Source of the DNA: Streptomyces abyssomicinicus
Lineage (GTDB): Bacteria > Actinomycetota > Actinomycetes > Streptomycetales > Streptomycetaceae
NCBI RefSeq assembly: GCF_008974245.1
Contig: NZ_BBZI01000012.1
Span: 310,001-374,000 of the forward strand
Length of the DNA: 64,000 nt
Direction: 5' to 3'
Under the pieces are notes generated by a model. That model did no database searches. It was not told the DNA's origin and worked only from the letters and a program-made list of their open reading frames with translations. Below are positions 10,957 through 19,247 of the stretch, piece by piece (the stretch's first letter is position 1; each line of letters starts with the position of its first letter). A program made the translations under genes and the position numbers.

Positions 10957-11571
10957 ATGGCGAACCAGTCCCGCCCCAAGGTCAAGAAGTCGCGTGCCCT
11001 CGGCATCGCGCTGACCCCGAAGGCCGTCAAGTACTTCGAGGCCCGCCCCTACCCGCCGGGTGAGCACGGCCGCGGCCGCAAGCAGAACTCGGACTACAAG
11101 GTCCGTCTGCTCGAGAAGCAGCGTCTGCGCGCGCAGTACGACGTGTCCGAGCGCCAGCTCGTCCGCGCCTACGAGCGTGCCTCCAAGGTGCAGGGCAAGA
11201 CCGGTGAGGCCCTGATCATCGAGCTCGAGCGCCGTCTCGACGCGCTGGTCCTGCGTTCGGGCATCGCCCGCACGATCTACCAGGCCCGCCAGATGGTCGT
11301 CCACGGCCACATCCAGGTCAACGGCCAGAAGGTCGACAAGCCGTCCTTCCGTGTCCGTCCGGACGACGTCGTGCAGGTCCGCGACCGCTCCAAGGACAAG
11401 ACGCTCTTCCAGGTCGCCCGCGAGGGTGGCTTCGCCCCCGACGGCGAGACCCCGCGCTACCTGCAGGTGAACCTCAAGGCCCTGGCGTTCCGCCTGGACC
11501 GCGAGCCGAACCGCAAGGAGATCCCGGTGATCTGCGACGAGCAGCTCGTCGTCGAGTACTACGCCCGCTGA
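10957..11571 (+). CDS. rpsD: 30S ribosomal protein S4
   Basis: A 204-residue primary rRNA-binding protein of the small subunit that nucleates assembly of the 16S 5' domain. It shows the S4 N-terminal domain (RAQYDVSERQLVRAYERASK) and the S4 RNA-binding domain (LERRLDALVLRSGIARTIYQARQMVVHGHIQVNGQKVDKPSFRVRPDD). The N-terminus has no CxxC zinc cluster, so this is the zinc-free form. The gene is monocistronic and far from the alpha operon, which is usual for Streptomyces. The ATG at 10957 follows ATGAGGTGTCGG (GAGG at 10942-10945, 11 nt upstream). A hairpin follows at 11601-11638. Confidence 0.97.
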   Translation: MANQSRPKVKKSRALGIALTPKAVKYFEARPYPPGEHGRGRKQNSDYKVRLLEKQRLRAQYDVSERQLVRAYERASKVQGKTGEALIIELERRLDALVLRSGIARTIYQARQMVVHGHIQVNGQKVDKPSFRVRPDDVVQVRDRSKDKTLFQVAREGGFAPDGETPRYLQVNLKALAFRLDREPNRKEIPVICDEQLVVEYYAR

Positions 11572-11600
11572 TCCTTCGGCTGACGTAGCACTCCGCGCCC

Positions 11601-11638
11601 CGGCCCGCCGTCGTGCCCTTCCGGCACGCGGCGGGCCG
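11601..11638 (+). terminator. Hairpin terminator after rpsD
   Basis: A 16-bp stem with one bulged T (arms 11601-11617 and 11623-11638, CGGCCCGCCG and CGTGCC blocks) and loop CTTCC, 29 bp after the rpsD stop. Confidence 0.8.
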
Positions 11639-11782
11639 TCGCCGTTGCGCGGGGCCCGTCGCGCCGGCCCCGCGGCCGGTGGCCCGGGGCCCGTGGCGCG
11701 GCGGGTAATCCGGTACGGGGCCCGGCTCGTGGCGCGATAGGCTCGGGGCACGACTTTTCCGATGTCAGGGAGCGGGTGCGCA

Positions 11783-12223
11783 GTGTCCGGTGGAGAGGTG
11801 GCCGGGATCCTGGTGGCCGTCTTCTGGGCCATCCTGGTGTCCTTCCTCGCCGTCGCCCTGGTGAGGCTGGCCCAGACGCTCAGGGCGACGACCAAGCTGG
11901 TGGCGGACGTCACCGAGCAGGCCGTCCCGCTGCTGGCCGACGCCTCCGATGCCGTGCGCTCCGCGCAGACCCAGATCGACCGGGTCGACGCCATCGCATC
12001 GGACGTCCAGGAGGTCACGTCGAACGCGTCCGCGCTGTCGACGACCGTCGCCTCCACCTTCGGCGGCCCCCTGGTCAAGGTCGCGGCGTTCGGCTACGGC
12101 GTGCGCCGCGCGCTGAGCCGGAGCGACGCGGCGCCCGGGGCGCCGCGCCAATCCCGGCGCACCGTGATCGTGGGCCGAACCCTCCCGGCCGAGGGCCGGG
12201 CCAGCCGGACGAAGCGGAAGTAG
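11783..12223 (+). CDS. DUF948-type membrane-anchored protein
   Basis: A 146-residue protein with an N-terminal transmembrane helix (about 7-30, VAGILVAVFWAILVSFLAVALVR), then a long amphipathic helix region (LVADVTEQAVPLLADASDAVRSAQTQIDRVDAIASDVQ) typical of DUF948 proteins, and a basic tail. DUF948 proteins resemble the membrane-tethered coiled coils of general stress proteins, but their role in Streptomyces is unknown. The GTG at 11783 is preferred because the translation from it starts with the membrane helix; a frame start at 11762 adds seven residues. It is followed after 14 bp by another small gene and then alaS. Confidence 0.78.
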   Translation: MSGGEVAGILVAVFWAILVSFLAVALVRLAQTLRATTKLVADVTEQAVPLLADASDAVRSAQTQIDRVDAIASDVQEVTSNASALSTTVASTFGGPLVKVAAFGYGVRRALSRSDAAPGAPRQSRRTVIVGRTLPAEGRASRTKRK

Positions 12224-12237
12224 GGACCGAACCACCG

Positions 12238-12615
12238 ATGTTCCGTCGAGCCTTCTGGTTCTCCGCCGGCGCTGCCGCCGGTGTGTGGGCCACCACCAAG
12301 GTCAACCGCAAGCTGAAACAGCTGACCCCGGAGAGCCTCGCCGCGCAGGCGGCGAACAAGGCCGTCGAGGCCGGCCACCGGCTGAAGGACTTCGCACTCG
12401 ACGTGCGCGACAACATGGCCCAGCGGGAGGCCGAACTCGGCGAGGCGCTCGGACTGCGCGCCTCGGTCGACGACGCGTCCCGCCCGGCGGCCCTGGAGCC
12501 GGGGCGGCCGGCCGGTCCGCGACCGGTCACCGCCGCGGACCACCGCAGCAACGAGAAGTACGCCAAGACGTACTCCTACAAGACGTACTCGCACAACCGG
12601 AATGAGGACCACTGA
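12238..12615 (+). CDS. Conserved small protein upstream of alaS (DUF6167-like)
   Basis: A 125-residue protein starting MFRRAFWFSAGAAAGVWATTKVNRKLKQLTPESLA: a short hydrophobic N-terminal segment, then a helical middle (HRLKDFALDVRDNMAQREAELGEAL) and a hydrophilic tail ending in Tyr/Lys/His repeats (AKTYSYKTYSHNRNEDH). I do not know its function. It is part of a three-gene unit with the DUF948 protein and alaS: its TGA overlaps the alaS ATG (TGATG, 12613-12617), which implies translational coupling. The family name is from memory and less certain than the gene itself. Confidence 0.75.
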   Translation: MFRRAFWFSAGAAAGVWATTKVNRKLKQLTPESLAAQAANKAVEAGHRLKDFALDVRDNMAQREAELGEALGLRASVDDASRPAALEPGRPAGPRPVTAADHRSNEKYAKTYSYKTYSHNRNEDH

Positions 12616-15287
12616 TGGAGTCGGCCGAGATCCGCCGCCGCTGGCTGAGCTTCTTCGAGGAGCGCGGGCACACCGTCGTCCCTTCGGCGTCGCTCATCGC
12701 GGACGACCCGACTCTGCTGCTCGTCCCCGCGGGCATGGTGCCGTTCAAGCCCTACTTCCTGGGTGAGGTCAAGCCGCCCTTCGCGCGCGCCACCAGCGTG
12801 CAGAAGTGCGTGCGCACGCCCGACATCGAAGAGGTCGGCAAGACCACCCGCCACGGCACCTTCTTCCAGATGTGCGGCAACTTCTCCTTCGGCGACTACT
12901 TCAAGGAAGGCGCCATCAAGCTCGCCTGGGAGCTGCTCACCAGCCCCCAGGACAAGGGTGGTTACGGCCTGGAGCCCGAGAAGCTCTGGATCACCGTCTA
13001 CCAGGACGACGACGAGGCCGAGCAGATCTGGCGCGACGTCGTCGGCGTGCCCGCCGAGCGGATCCAGCGCCTGGGCAAGAAGGACAACTTCTGGTCCATG
13101 GGCGTTCCCGGCCCCTGCGGCCCCTGCTCCGAGATCAACTACGACCGCGGCCCGGAGTTCGGCGTCGAGGGCGGCCCCGCCGTCAACGACGAGCGGTACG
13201 TCGAGATCTGGAACCTCGTCTTCATGCAGTTCGAGCGGGGCGAGGGCACCGGTAAGGACGACTTCCCGATCCTCGGCGACCTGCCGAGCAAGAACATCGA
13301 CACCGGTCTCGGCCTCGAGCGGCTCGCCATGATCCTGCAGGGCGTGCAGAACATGTACGAGATCGACACCTCGATGGCCGTCATCGGGAAGGCCACCGAG
13401 CTGACCGGCGTCCGCTACGGCGACGCCTCCTCCTCCGACGTCTCGCTGCGCGTGGTCACCGACCACATGCGCACCTCGGTGATGCTCATCGGCGACGGCG
13501 TCACCCCGGGCAACGAGGGCCGCGGGTACGTGCTGCGCCGCATCATGCGCCGCGCCATCCGCAACATGCGCCTGCTCGGCGCCACCGGCCCGGTGGTCAA
13601 GGACCTCATCGACGTCGTCATCGCGATGATGGGCCAGCAGTATCCCGAACTGGTCACCGACCGGGAGCGGATCGAGAAGGTCGCCCTCGCCGAGGAGAAC
13701 GCCTTCCTCAAGACGCTGAAGGCCGGCACCAACATCCTCGACACCGCCGTCACGGACACCAAGGCCGCCGGCGGCACGGTCCTCGCCGGCGACAAGGCGT
13801 TCCTGCTCCACGACACCTGGGGCTTCCCGATCGACCTCACCCTCGAGATGGCCGCCGAGCAGGGCCTCTCGGTGGACGAGGACGGTTTCCGCCGCCTGAT
13901 GAAGGAGCAGCGGGAGCGCGCCAAGGCCGACGCCCAGGCCAAGAAGACGGGCCACGCCTCGCTCGGCGCCTACCGCGAGATCGCCGACGCCGCCGGTCAG
14001 ACCGAGTTCATCGGCTACTCCCACACCGAGGGCGAGTCCACCGTCGTCGGCATCCTGGTCGACGGCGTCTCGTCCCCGGCCGCCCGGGAGGGCGACGAGG
14101 TCGAGATCGTCCTGGACCGCACGCCGTTCTACGCCGAGGGCGGTGGCCAGATCGGCGACACCGGCCGGATCAAGGCCGACTCCGGCGCCGTGATCGAGAT
14201 CCGCGACTGCCAGAAGCCGGTGCCCGGCGTCTACGTGCACAAGGGCGTCGTCCAGGTCGGCGAGGTGACCCTCGGCTCCAAGGCCGAGGCCTCCATCGAC
14301 CACCGCCGCCGCACCGCCATCGCCCGCGCCCACTCGGCCACCCACCTCACCCACCAGGCGCTGCGTGACGCGCTCGGCCCGACGGCCGCCCAGGCCGGCT
14401 CGGAGAACCAGCCGGGCCGCTTCCGCTTCGACTTCGGTTCCCCGGCCGCCGTCCCGACGGCCGTGATGACCGACGTCGAGCAGAAGATCAACGAGGTGCT
14501 CTCCCGCGACCTCGACGTGCGCGCCGACGTGATGAGCCTCGACGAGGCGAAGAAGCAGGGCGCCATCGCCGAGTTCGGCGAGAAGTACGGCGAGCGGGTC
14601 CGCGTGGTCACCATCGGCGACTTCTCCAAGGAGCTGTGCGGCGGCACGCATGTCCACAGCACCGCCCAGCTCGGTCTGGTGAAGCTGCTCGGCGAATCGT
14701 CCATCGGTTCCGGCGTGCGCCGCATCGAGGCCCTGGTCGGTGTCGACGCGTACAACTTCCTGGCCCGCGAGCACACGGTCGTCAACCAGCTCACCGAGCT
14801 GCTGAAGGGCCGCTCGGAGGAGCTTCCGGAGAAGGTCTCCGCCATGCTCGGCAAGCTCAAGGACGCCGAGAAGGAGATCGAGAAGTTCCGCGCCGAGAAG
14901 GTGCTCCAGGCCGCCGCCGGGCTCGCCGGGTCCGCCAAGGACGTCCAGGGTGTGGCCCTGGTCACCGGTCAGGTGCCGGACGGCACCACCCCCGACGACC
15001 TGCGCAAGCTGGTCCTCGACGTGCGCGGCCGGATCCAGGGCGGCCGGGCCGCCGTGGTGGCCCTGTTCACCGTGGCGAACGGCAAGCCGCTGACGGTGAT
15101 CGCCACCAACGACGCCGCCCGCGACCGCGGCCTCAAGGCCGGCGACCTGGTCCGCGTCGCCGCCAAGACCCTCGGCGGCGGCGGTGGCGGCAAGCCCGAC
15201 GTCGCACAGGGCGGCGGCCAGAACCCGGCCGCCATCGGCGAGGCCGTGGACGCCGTCGAGCGCCTCGTGGCCGACACGGCCAAGTAG
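12615..15287 (+). CDS. alaS: Alanyl-tRNA synthetase
   Basis: An 890-residue class II synthetase for tRNA-Ala. The aminoacylation domain begins ESAEIRRRWLSFFEERGH, with the motif RHGTFFQMCGNFSFGDYFK. The editing domain carries HSATHLTHQ (HxxxH) and CGGTH (CxxxH), the zinc ligands that clear Ser- and Gly-tRNA-Ala. A C-terminal coiled-coil plus DHHA1 domain ends in a GGGGGGKPDVAQGGG segment, which is characteristic of AlaRS. Length is standard. It is coupled by overlap to the upstream small gene, and 27 bp separate it from ruvX, so the unit probably continues through ruvX and mltG-aroE. Confidence 0.97.
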   Translation: MESAEIRRRWLSFFEERGHTVVPSASLIADDPTLLLVPAGMVPFKPYFLGEVKPPFARATSVQKCVRTPDIEEVGKTTRHGTFFQMCGNFSFGDYFKEGAIKLAWELLTSPQDKGGYGLEPEKLWITVYQDDDEAEQIWRDVVGVPAERIQRLGKKDNFWSMGVPGPCGPCSEINYDRGPEFGVEGGPAVNDERYVEIWNLVFMQFERGEGTGKDDFPILGDLPSKNIDTGLGLERLAMILQGVQNMYEIDTSMAVIGKATELTGVRYGDASSSDVSLRVVTDHMRTSVMLIGDGVTPGNEGRGYVLRRIMRRAIRNMRLLGATGPVVKDLIDVVIAMMGQQYPELVTDRERIEKVALAEENAFLKTLKAGTNILDTAVTDTKAAGGTVLAGDKAFLLHDTWGFPIDLTLEMAAEQGLSVDEDGFRRLMKEQRERAKADAQAKKTGHASLGAYREIADAAGQTEFIGYSHTEGESTVVGILVDGVSSPAAREGDEVEIVLDRTPFYAEGGGQIGDTGRIKADSGAVIEIRDCQKPVPGVYVHKGVVQVGEVTLGSKAEASIDHRRRTAIARAHSATHLTHQALRDALGPTAAQAGSENQPGRFRFDFGSPAAVPTAVMTDVEQKINEVLSRDLDVRADVMSLDEAKKQGAIAEFGEKYGERVRVVTIGDFSKELCGGTHVHSTAQLGLVKLLGESSIGSGVRRIEALVGVDAYNFLAREHTVVNQLTELLKGRSEELPEKVSAMLGKLKDAEKEIEKFRAEKVLQAAAGLAGSAKDVQGVALVTGQVPDGTTPDDLRKLVLDVRGRIQGGRAAVVALFTVANGKPLTVIATNDAARDRGLKAGDLVRVAAKTLGGGGGGKPDVAQGGGQNPAAIGEAVDAVERLVADTAK

Positions 15288-15314
15288 CGGCGAGACGGCG
15301 GGAAGAGAGCGATC

Positions 15315-15779
15315 ATGCGCAGAGGACGTCGGCTGGCCGTCGATGTCGGGGACGCCCGGATCGGGGTCGCCTCGTGCGACCCCGACGGGATCCTCGCCAC
15401 ACCGGTCGAGACGGTGCCGGGACGCGACGTCCCGGCGGCCCACCGGCGGCTCACGCAGCTCGTCGAGGAGTACGAGCCCATCGAGGTCGTGGTCGGCCTT
15501 CCCCGCTCCCTCAAGGGCGGGGAGGGCCCCGCGGCCGCGAAGGTGCGCGGCTTCACCCAGGAGCTGGCCCGGCGCATCGCGCCGGTGCCCGTCCGGCTGG
15601 TCGACGAGCGGATGACCACGGTCACGGCGAGCCAGGGGCTGCGCGCGTCGGGCGTGCGGTCCAAGAAGGGACGCTCCGTGATCGACCAGGCCGCCGCCGT
15701 CATCATCCTGCAGCAGGCACTGGAGTCCGAACGGGTCTCCGGCGCTGCGCCGGGGGAAGCAGTCGAGGTGGCCGGCTGA
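15315..15779 (+). CDS. ruvX: YqgF/RuvX family RNase H-like nuclease
   Basis: A 154-residue RNase H-fold protein. It starts RRLAVDVGDARIGVASCDPDG, where the first catalytic Asp lies in AVDVGDARIG. It contains VVVGLPRSLKGGEGPAA and VRLVDERMTTVTA, followed by a conserved Asp in SVIDQAAAVIILQ. In other bacteria the family acts in 16S rRNA 5'-end maturation (YqgF) and has been proposed as a Holliday junction resolvase; the rRNA role is better supported. It sits between alaS and mltG, a common actinobacterial order. ATG 15315 follows AGAGAG. Confidence 0.92.
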   Translation: MRRGRRLAVDVGDARIGVASCDPDGILATPVETVPGRDVPAAHRRLTQLVEEYEPIEVVVGLPRSLKGGEGPAAAKVRGFTQELARRIAPVPVRLVDERMTTVTASQGLRASGVRSKKGRSVIDQAAAVIILQQALESERVSGAAPGEAVEVAG

Positions 15780-15898
15780 TCGCGGTACGGTAACGTTCCG
15801 CGCGATGCGGCGCGTTCGAATGCCGTCGCACAGTAGAGGCGGCGCGGCTCCGTGCCGACCGGTGCCGGGTGACACCGCCTCGCGGCTCTAGGGGATCG

Positions 15899-17587
15899 AT
15901 GACTGAGTATGGCCGGGGCCAAGGCTCCGAACCGTGGCATCCCGGTGACCCGTACTACGGGGACGACGGATGGGGAGGACAGCACCCGCAGGGGCAGCAC
16001 CAGCACCCCCAGGGGCAGCAGTCCCCGTACGGCGGCCAGCCGCAGCAGTACCCGGAGCAGGACCCGTACGGGCAGCAGCACCAGCAGCAGTACGACGACG
16101 GCTACGGCCAGCAGCACCAGCAGCACCACCAGCAGCAGTACGGCGGTGACTGGAGCACGGGGCAGCAGCCGCAGTACGGCGCGGGCCACGACCCCTACGG
16201 CCAGCAGCAGCACCAGCAGCACCACCCGCAGCACCAACAGCACCAGAACCAGCACCCGCAGCAGCACCAGCAGCAGTACGACGACGGCTACGGGCAGCAG
16301 GGCTACGTGCAGCAGGGCGCCGGCCGGCCGGGCCCCGGTCCCGACCACACCGACTGGGACGCCGAGCCGCAGGAGGAGCAGCACCCGTTCTTCGCCGGTG
16401 GCGGCGACGAGGACGACGAGCAGGAGGAGCCGCGCGGGCGCCGTGGCCGCGGCGGCCGCTCGGACGGCGGCGGCGGCCGGTCGGACCGCAGAGGCCGTGG
16501 CGGCGGCCGCGACGAGGGCCGCAAGGGCGGCCGTGGCTGCCTGATCGCCCTGCTGGTGATCGGCGCGGTGGTCGTCGGCGGCGGCTACTACCTCTACCAG
16601 GAACGTTTCGCCGCGCCCCCGGACTACTCGGGCGACGGCAACGGCCAGGTCGTCACCATCTCCATCCCGCCGGGCTCCGCGGGCGCCGAGGTCGGCCGGA
16701 TCCTCAAGGAGAAGGGCATCGTCAAGAGCGTCGACGGCTTCGTCGCGGCGCTCACCGAGAACGGCGGTGACCTCCAGGCGGGCGCGTACCAGCTCGAGAA
16801 GGAGATGTCCGCGGAGAGCGCCGTGGAGTGGCTGCTCGACCCGAAGAAGAGCCAGGCCAAGGGCGTGGTGGTCACCGAGGGCATGCGCAACGTCAACGTC
16901 TACGCGGCGATCGACAAGAAGCTCGGGCTGGACAAGGGCGCGACCCAGAAGATCGCCGAGACGAAGGCCGACGAGCTCGGCCTGCCCGAGTGGGCGGCCG
17001 GCGACGAGGACATAAAGGACCCGCTGGAGGGCTTCCTCTTCCCGGCGACCTACCCCGCCTCCGAGGACACCAAGCCCGAGGACCTGCTGAAGGACATGAT
17101 CAAGCGGTCCGTCGAGGTCTACGAGAAGCACGGGGTGGAGACCGAGTACAAGAAGCACGGTCTCGACAGCCCCCTGGAACTGGTGACCGTGGCCAGCCTG
17201 GTGCAGGCCGAGGGCATCGACCACAAGGACTTCACCCAGATCGCCGAGGTCGTCTACAACCGGCTGTCCCCCCAGAACGACCAGACGGCGGGGCGGCTGG
17301 AGTTCGACTCGACGTACAACTACTTCAAGAACCAGACCGAGCTCGACATCTCGGCCCAGGACCTCCGCAACACCGATCACCCGTACAACACGCACTACGT
17401 GCGGGGCCTGCCGCCGGGCCCGATCGGCAACCCCGGTGAGGAGGCGCTCAACGGCGCGCTCAGCCCCACCGACAAGGGCTGGTACTTCTTCGTCTCGCTG
17501 GACGGGACGACGCACTTCACCAAGACCTACGAGGAGCACCTGGTCTGGGAGAGGAAGTTCCAGGACAGCCTCAAGGAGGGCGAATGA
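15899..17587 (+). CDS. mltG: Endolytic murein transglycosylase MltG with long Gln/His-rich N-terminus
   Basis: A 562-residue inner-membrane enzyme that cleaves nascent glycan strands and sets their length. The order is: a 165-residue cytoplasmic region very rich in Gln, His, Gly, Tyr and Pro with repeated YDDGYGQQ and YGQQ blocks; an acidic then Arg/Gly-rich stretch (about 170-210); one transmembrane helix (about 213-235, CLIALLVIGAVVVGGGYYLY); a LysM-like segment; and the YceG catalytic domain with Glu438 in LVQAEGIDHKDFTQIAEVVYNRL. Family enzymes in Proteobacteria are about 340 residues, so the extra length is all N-terminal. The start ATG at 15899 follows AGGGGATCG. The stop overlaps the aroE ATG by 4 bp. 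Confidence 0.93.
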   Translation: MTEYGRGQGSEPWHPGDPYYGDDGWGGQHPQGQHQHPQGQQSPYGGQPQQYPEQDPYGQQHQQQYDDGYGQQHQQHHQQQYGGDWSTGQQPQYGAGHDPYGQQQHQQHHPQHQQHQNQHPQQHQQQYDDGYGQQGYVQQGAGRPGPGPDHTDWDAEPQEEQHPFFAGGGDEDDEQEEPRGRRGRGGRSDGGGGRSDRRGRGGGRDEGRKGGRGCLIALLVIGAVVVGGGYYLYQERFAAPPDYSGDGNGQVVTISIPPGSAGAEVGRILKEKGIVKSVDGFVAALTENGGDLQAGAYQLEKEMSAESAVEWLLDPKKSQAKGVVVTEGMRNVNVYAAIDKKLGLDKGATQKIAETKADELGLPEWAAGDEDIKDPLEGFLFPATYPASEDTKPEDLLKDMIKRSVEVYEKHGVETEYKKHGLDSPLELVTVASLVQAEGIDHKDFTQIAEVVYNRLSPQNDQTAGRLEFDSTYNYFKNQTELDISAQDLRNTDHPYNTHYVRGLPPGPIGNPGEEALNGALSPTDKGWYFFVSLDGTTHFTKTYEEHLVWERKFQDSLKEGE

Positions 17588-18414
17588 CCGCCGGGCCCCG
17601 CCGCGCCGCCGTGCTCGGCTCGCCCATCGCCCACTCCCTCTCGCCCGAGCTGCACCGGGCCGCGTACGCGGCCCTCGGTCTGGACGGCTGGACGTACGAG
17701 AGGTTCGAGACCGTCGAGGAGGCCCTGCCCGGCTTCCTCGACGGACTCGGCCCCGAGTGGGCGGGGCTCTCGCTGACCATGCCGCTGAAGCGGGCCGTGA
17801 TTCCGCTGCTCGACTCGGTCAGCGAGACCGCGGCGTCGGTGGAGGCCGTCAACACGGTGGTGTTCACCGAGGACGGCCGCCGGGTCGGCGACAACACCGA
17901 CATCCCCGGCATGGTCGCCGCCCTGCGGGAGCGGGGCATCGAGAAGGCGGACACGGCGGCGGTGCTCGGCGCCGGCGCCACGGCGTCCTCCGCGCTGGCC
18001 GCGCTGGCGCGGATCTGCGCGGGCGAGATCACGGTGTACGTCCGCAGCGAGGCGCGCGCCGCCGAGATGCGGGAGTGGGGGGCCCGGCTCGCGGCGGACG
18101 TGCGGATCGCGGCCTGGGACGACGCCGCCGAGGCGCTGCGTGCCCCGCTGGTGATCGCCACCACGCCGGCCGGCGCCACCGACGCGCTCGCCGATGCGCT
18201 GCCGGAGCGTCCGGGGGCGCTGTTCGACGTCCTGTACGAACCGTGGCCGACCCGGCTGGCGGCGCGCTGGTCGGAGGCGGGCGGCGCGCTGGTCGGCGGG
18301 CTCGACCTGCTGGTCCACCAGGCGGTGCTCCAGGTCGAGCAGATGACCGGCCGGTCCCCGGGCCCGCTCGCCGCCATGCGGGAGGCGGGCGAACGCGCCC
18401 TCGCCGCCCGCTGA
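17584..18414 (+). CDS. aroE: Shikimate dehydrogenase
   Basis: A 276-residue NADPH-dependent enzyme reducing 3-dehydroshikimate to shikimate. Substrate-site motif GSPIAHSLSPELHRAAY is at residues 11-27. The catalytic Lys is in LTMPLKRAV and the Asp in NTDIPGM. A glycine-rich dinucleotide motif GAGATASSAL and the C-terminal GGLDLLVHQAVLQ are present. It is translationally coupled to mltG (ATGA overlap). It is separated from aroC-aroK-aroB by an 833-bp gene-free gap, so those genes probably have their own promoter. Confidence 0.95.
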   Translation: MTAGPRRAAVLGSPIAHSLSPELHRAAYAALGLDGWTYERFETVEEALPGFLDGLGPEWAGLSLTMPLKRAVIPLLDSVSETAASVEAVNTVVFTEDGRRVGDNTDIPGMVAALRERGIEKADTAAVLGAGATASSALAALARICAGEITVYVRSEARAAEMREWGARLAADVRIAAWDDAAEALRAPLVIATTPAGATDALADALPERPGALFDVLYEPWPTRLAARWSEAGGALVGGLDLLVHQAVLQVEQMTGRSPGPLAAMREAGERALAAR

Positions 18415-19247
18415 CCCCGCCCCACGATCCGCCGCCCCGGAGTTTGTCCCCGCCCACGGTCGGGGGACAGGGTCCGGGGCCACCGGAGCCCCGGCCTCGC
18501 ACGGGCCCCTGCCCGCGCCACCCGAGCCCTCGCCCGAGGACGCCGGAAGCACGGCCCGCCGACCCCTCGGCCGGAAACGCCCGCGAGTGCTTCCCATACG
18601 GCACCTGACGCCGGGGACGCTCGTGCCGGCACCTCGGCTCCCGCGGCACCGGAACCACCCACCTCCGGTCGCCGGGCCGGAGGCGCCGGAGGGCTTGGTT
18701 CCCGGCGCCATGCGCCGGGACGTCGGAAACCCGGCCCGGTGCCCGGGCCAGGCCTCAGGGCCGGACAGCAAGGCCCAGGCATCAGGTCAGGGGCGCCGGC
18801 CCCAGGCATCAGGCCCAGCCTCAGGCACCGGGGCGAGGGCGCCAGGGCAACGGACCGAGGACCGCCCAGGGGGCCGCGGCCCAGGACGCCCGCCTGCGCC
18901 GCGGCACGGTCCGCGGTGGCCGGTCCCGCGGTGCGGGGACGGGAGCCCGGCGGGCGGTGGGGTGCCCGCGGCGGTGGGGGTGCCCGTCGTCCACCCGGAA
19001 TCCGGCGGGGGTCGAGGCGCCGGCGCCAGTGTGCGGTGGGCGGGCCACCGGTCCGCGGCCGCGAGCCCGCCGTCCGGGCGCGGATGCCCGGTGTGTCCGG
19101 CGTCTCCTCCCGTGGGACGCCGTGTCCGACCGGTGGACCGGTGGACCGTCCGCATCCCCCGGCATGGGAGGATCGGGGGCAAGGTGCGTCAGGTCAGGAC
19201 CTGTGCGCGCCGTCGCCTCACCACTGGCGCGAGCAGGAGGAGCACCG
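18415..19247. other. 833-bp gene-free gap between aroE and aroC
   Basis: No gene could be supported on either strand. Open frames exist, but they are low-complexity Pro/Arg/Gly translations without a ribosome site, domain or membrane segment. The stretch contains short imperfect direct repeats of GGCCCAGGCATCAGG (about 18745-18830: one copy at 18774, one at 18800, degenerate ones around them) and a small duplication GACCGGTG/GACCGGTG near 19127-19145. The aroC promoter must lie near its right end. It could be the scar of a lost gene; see findings. Confidence 0.5.

Noticed and set aside
18415..19247. A degenerate prepilin-peptidase gene
   Set aside because: No hydrophobic segments, GxGD or other motif could be read in any frame, so only the gap is reported.
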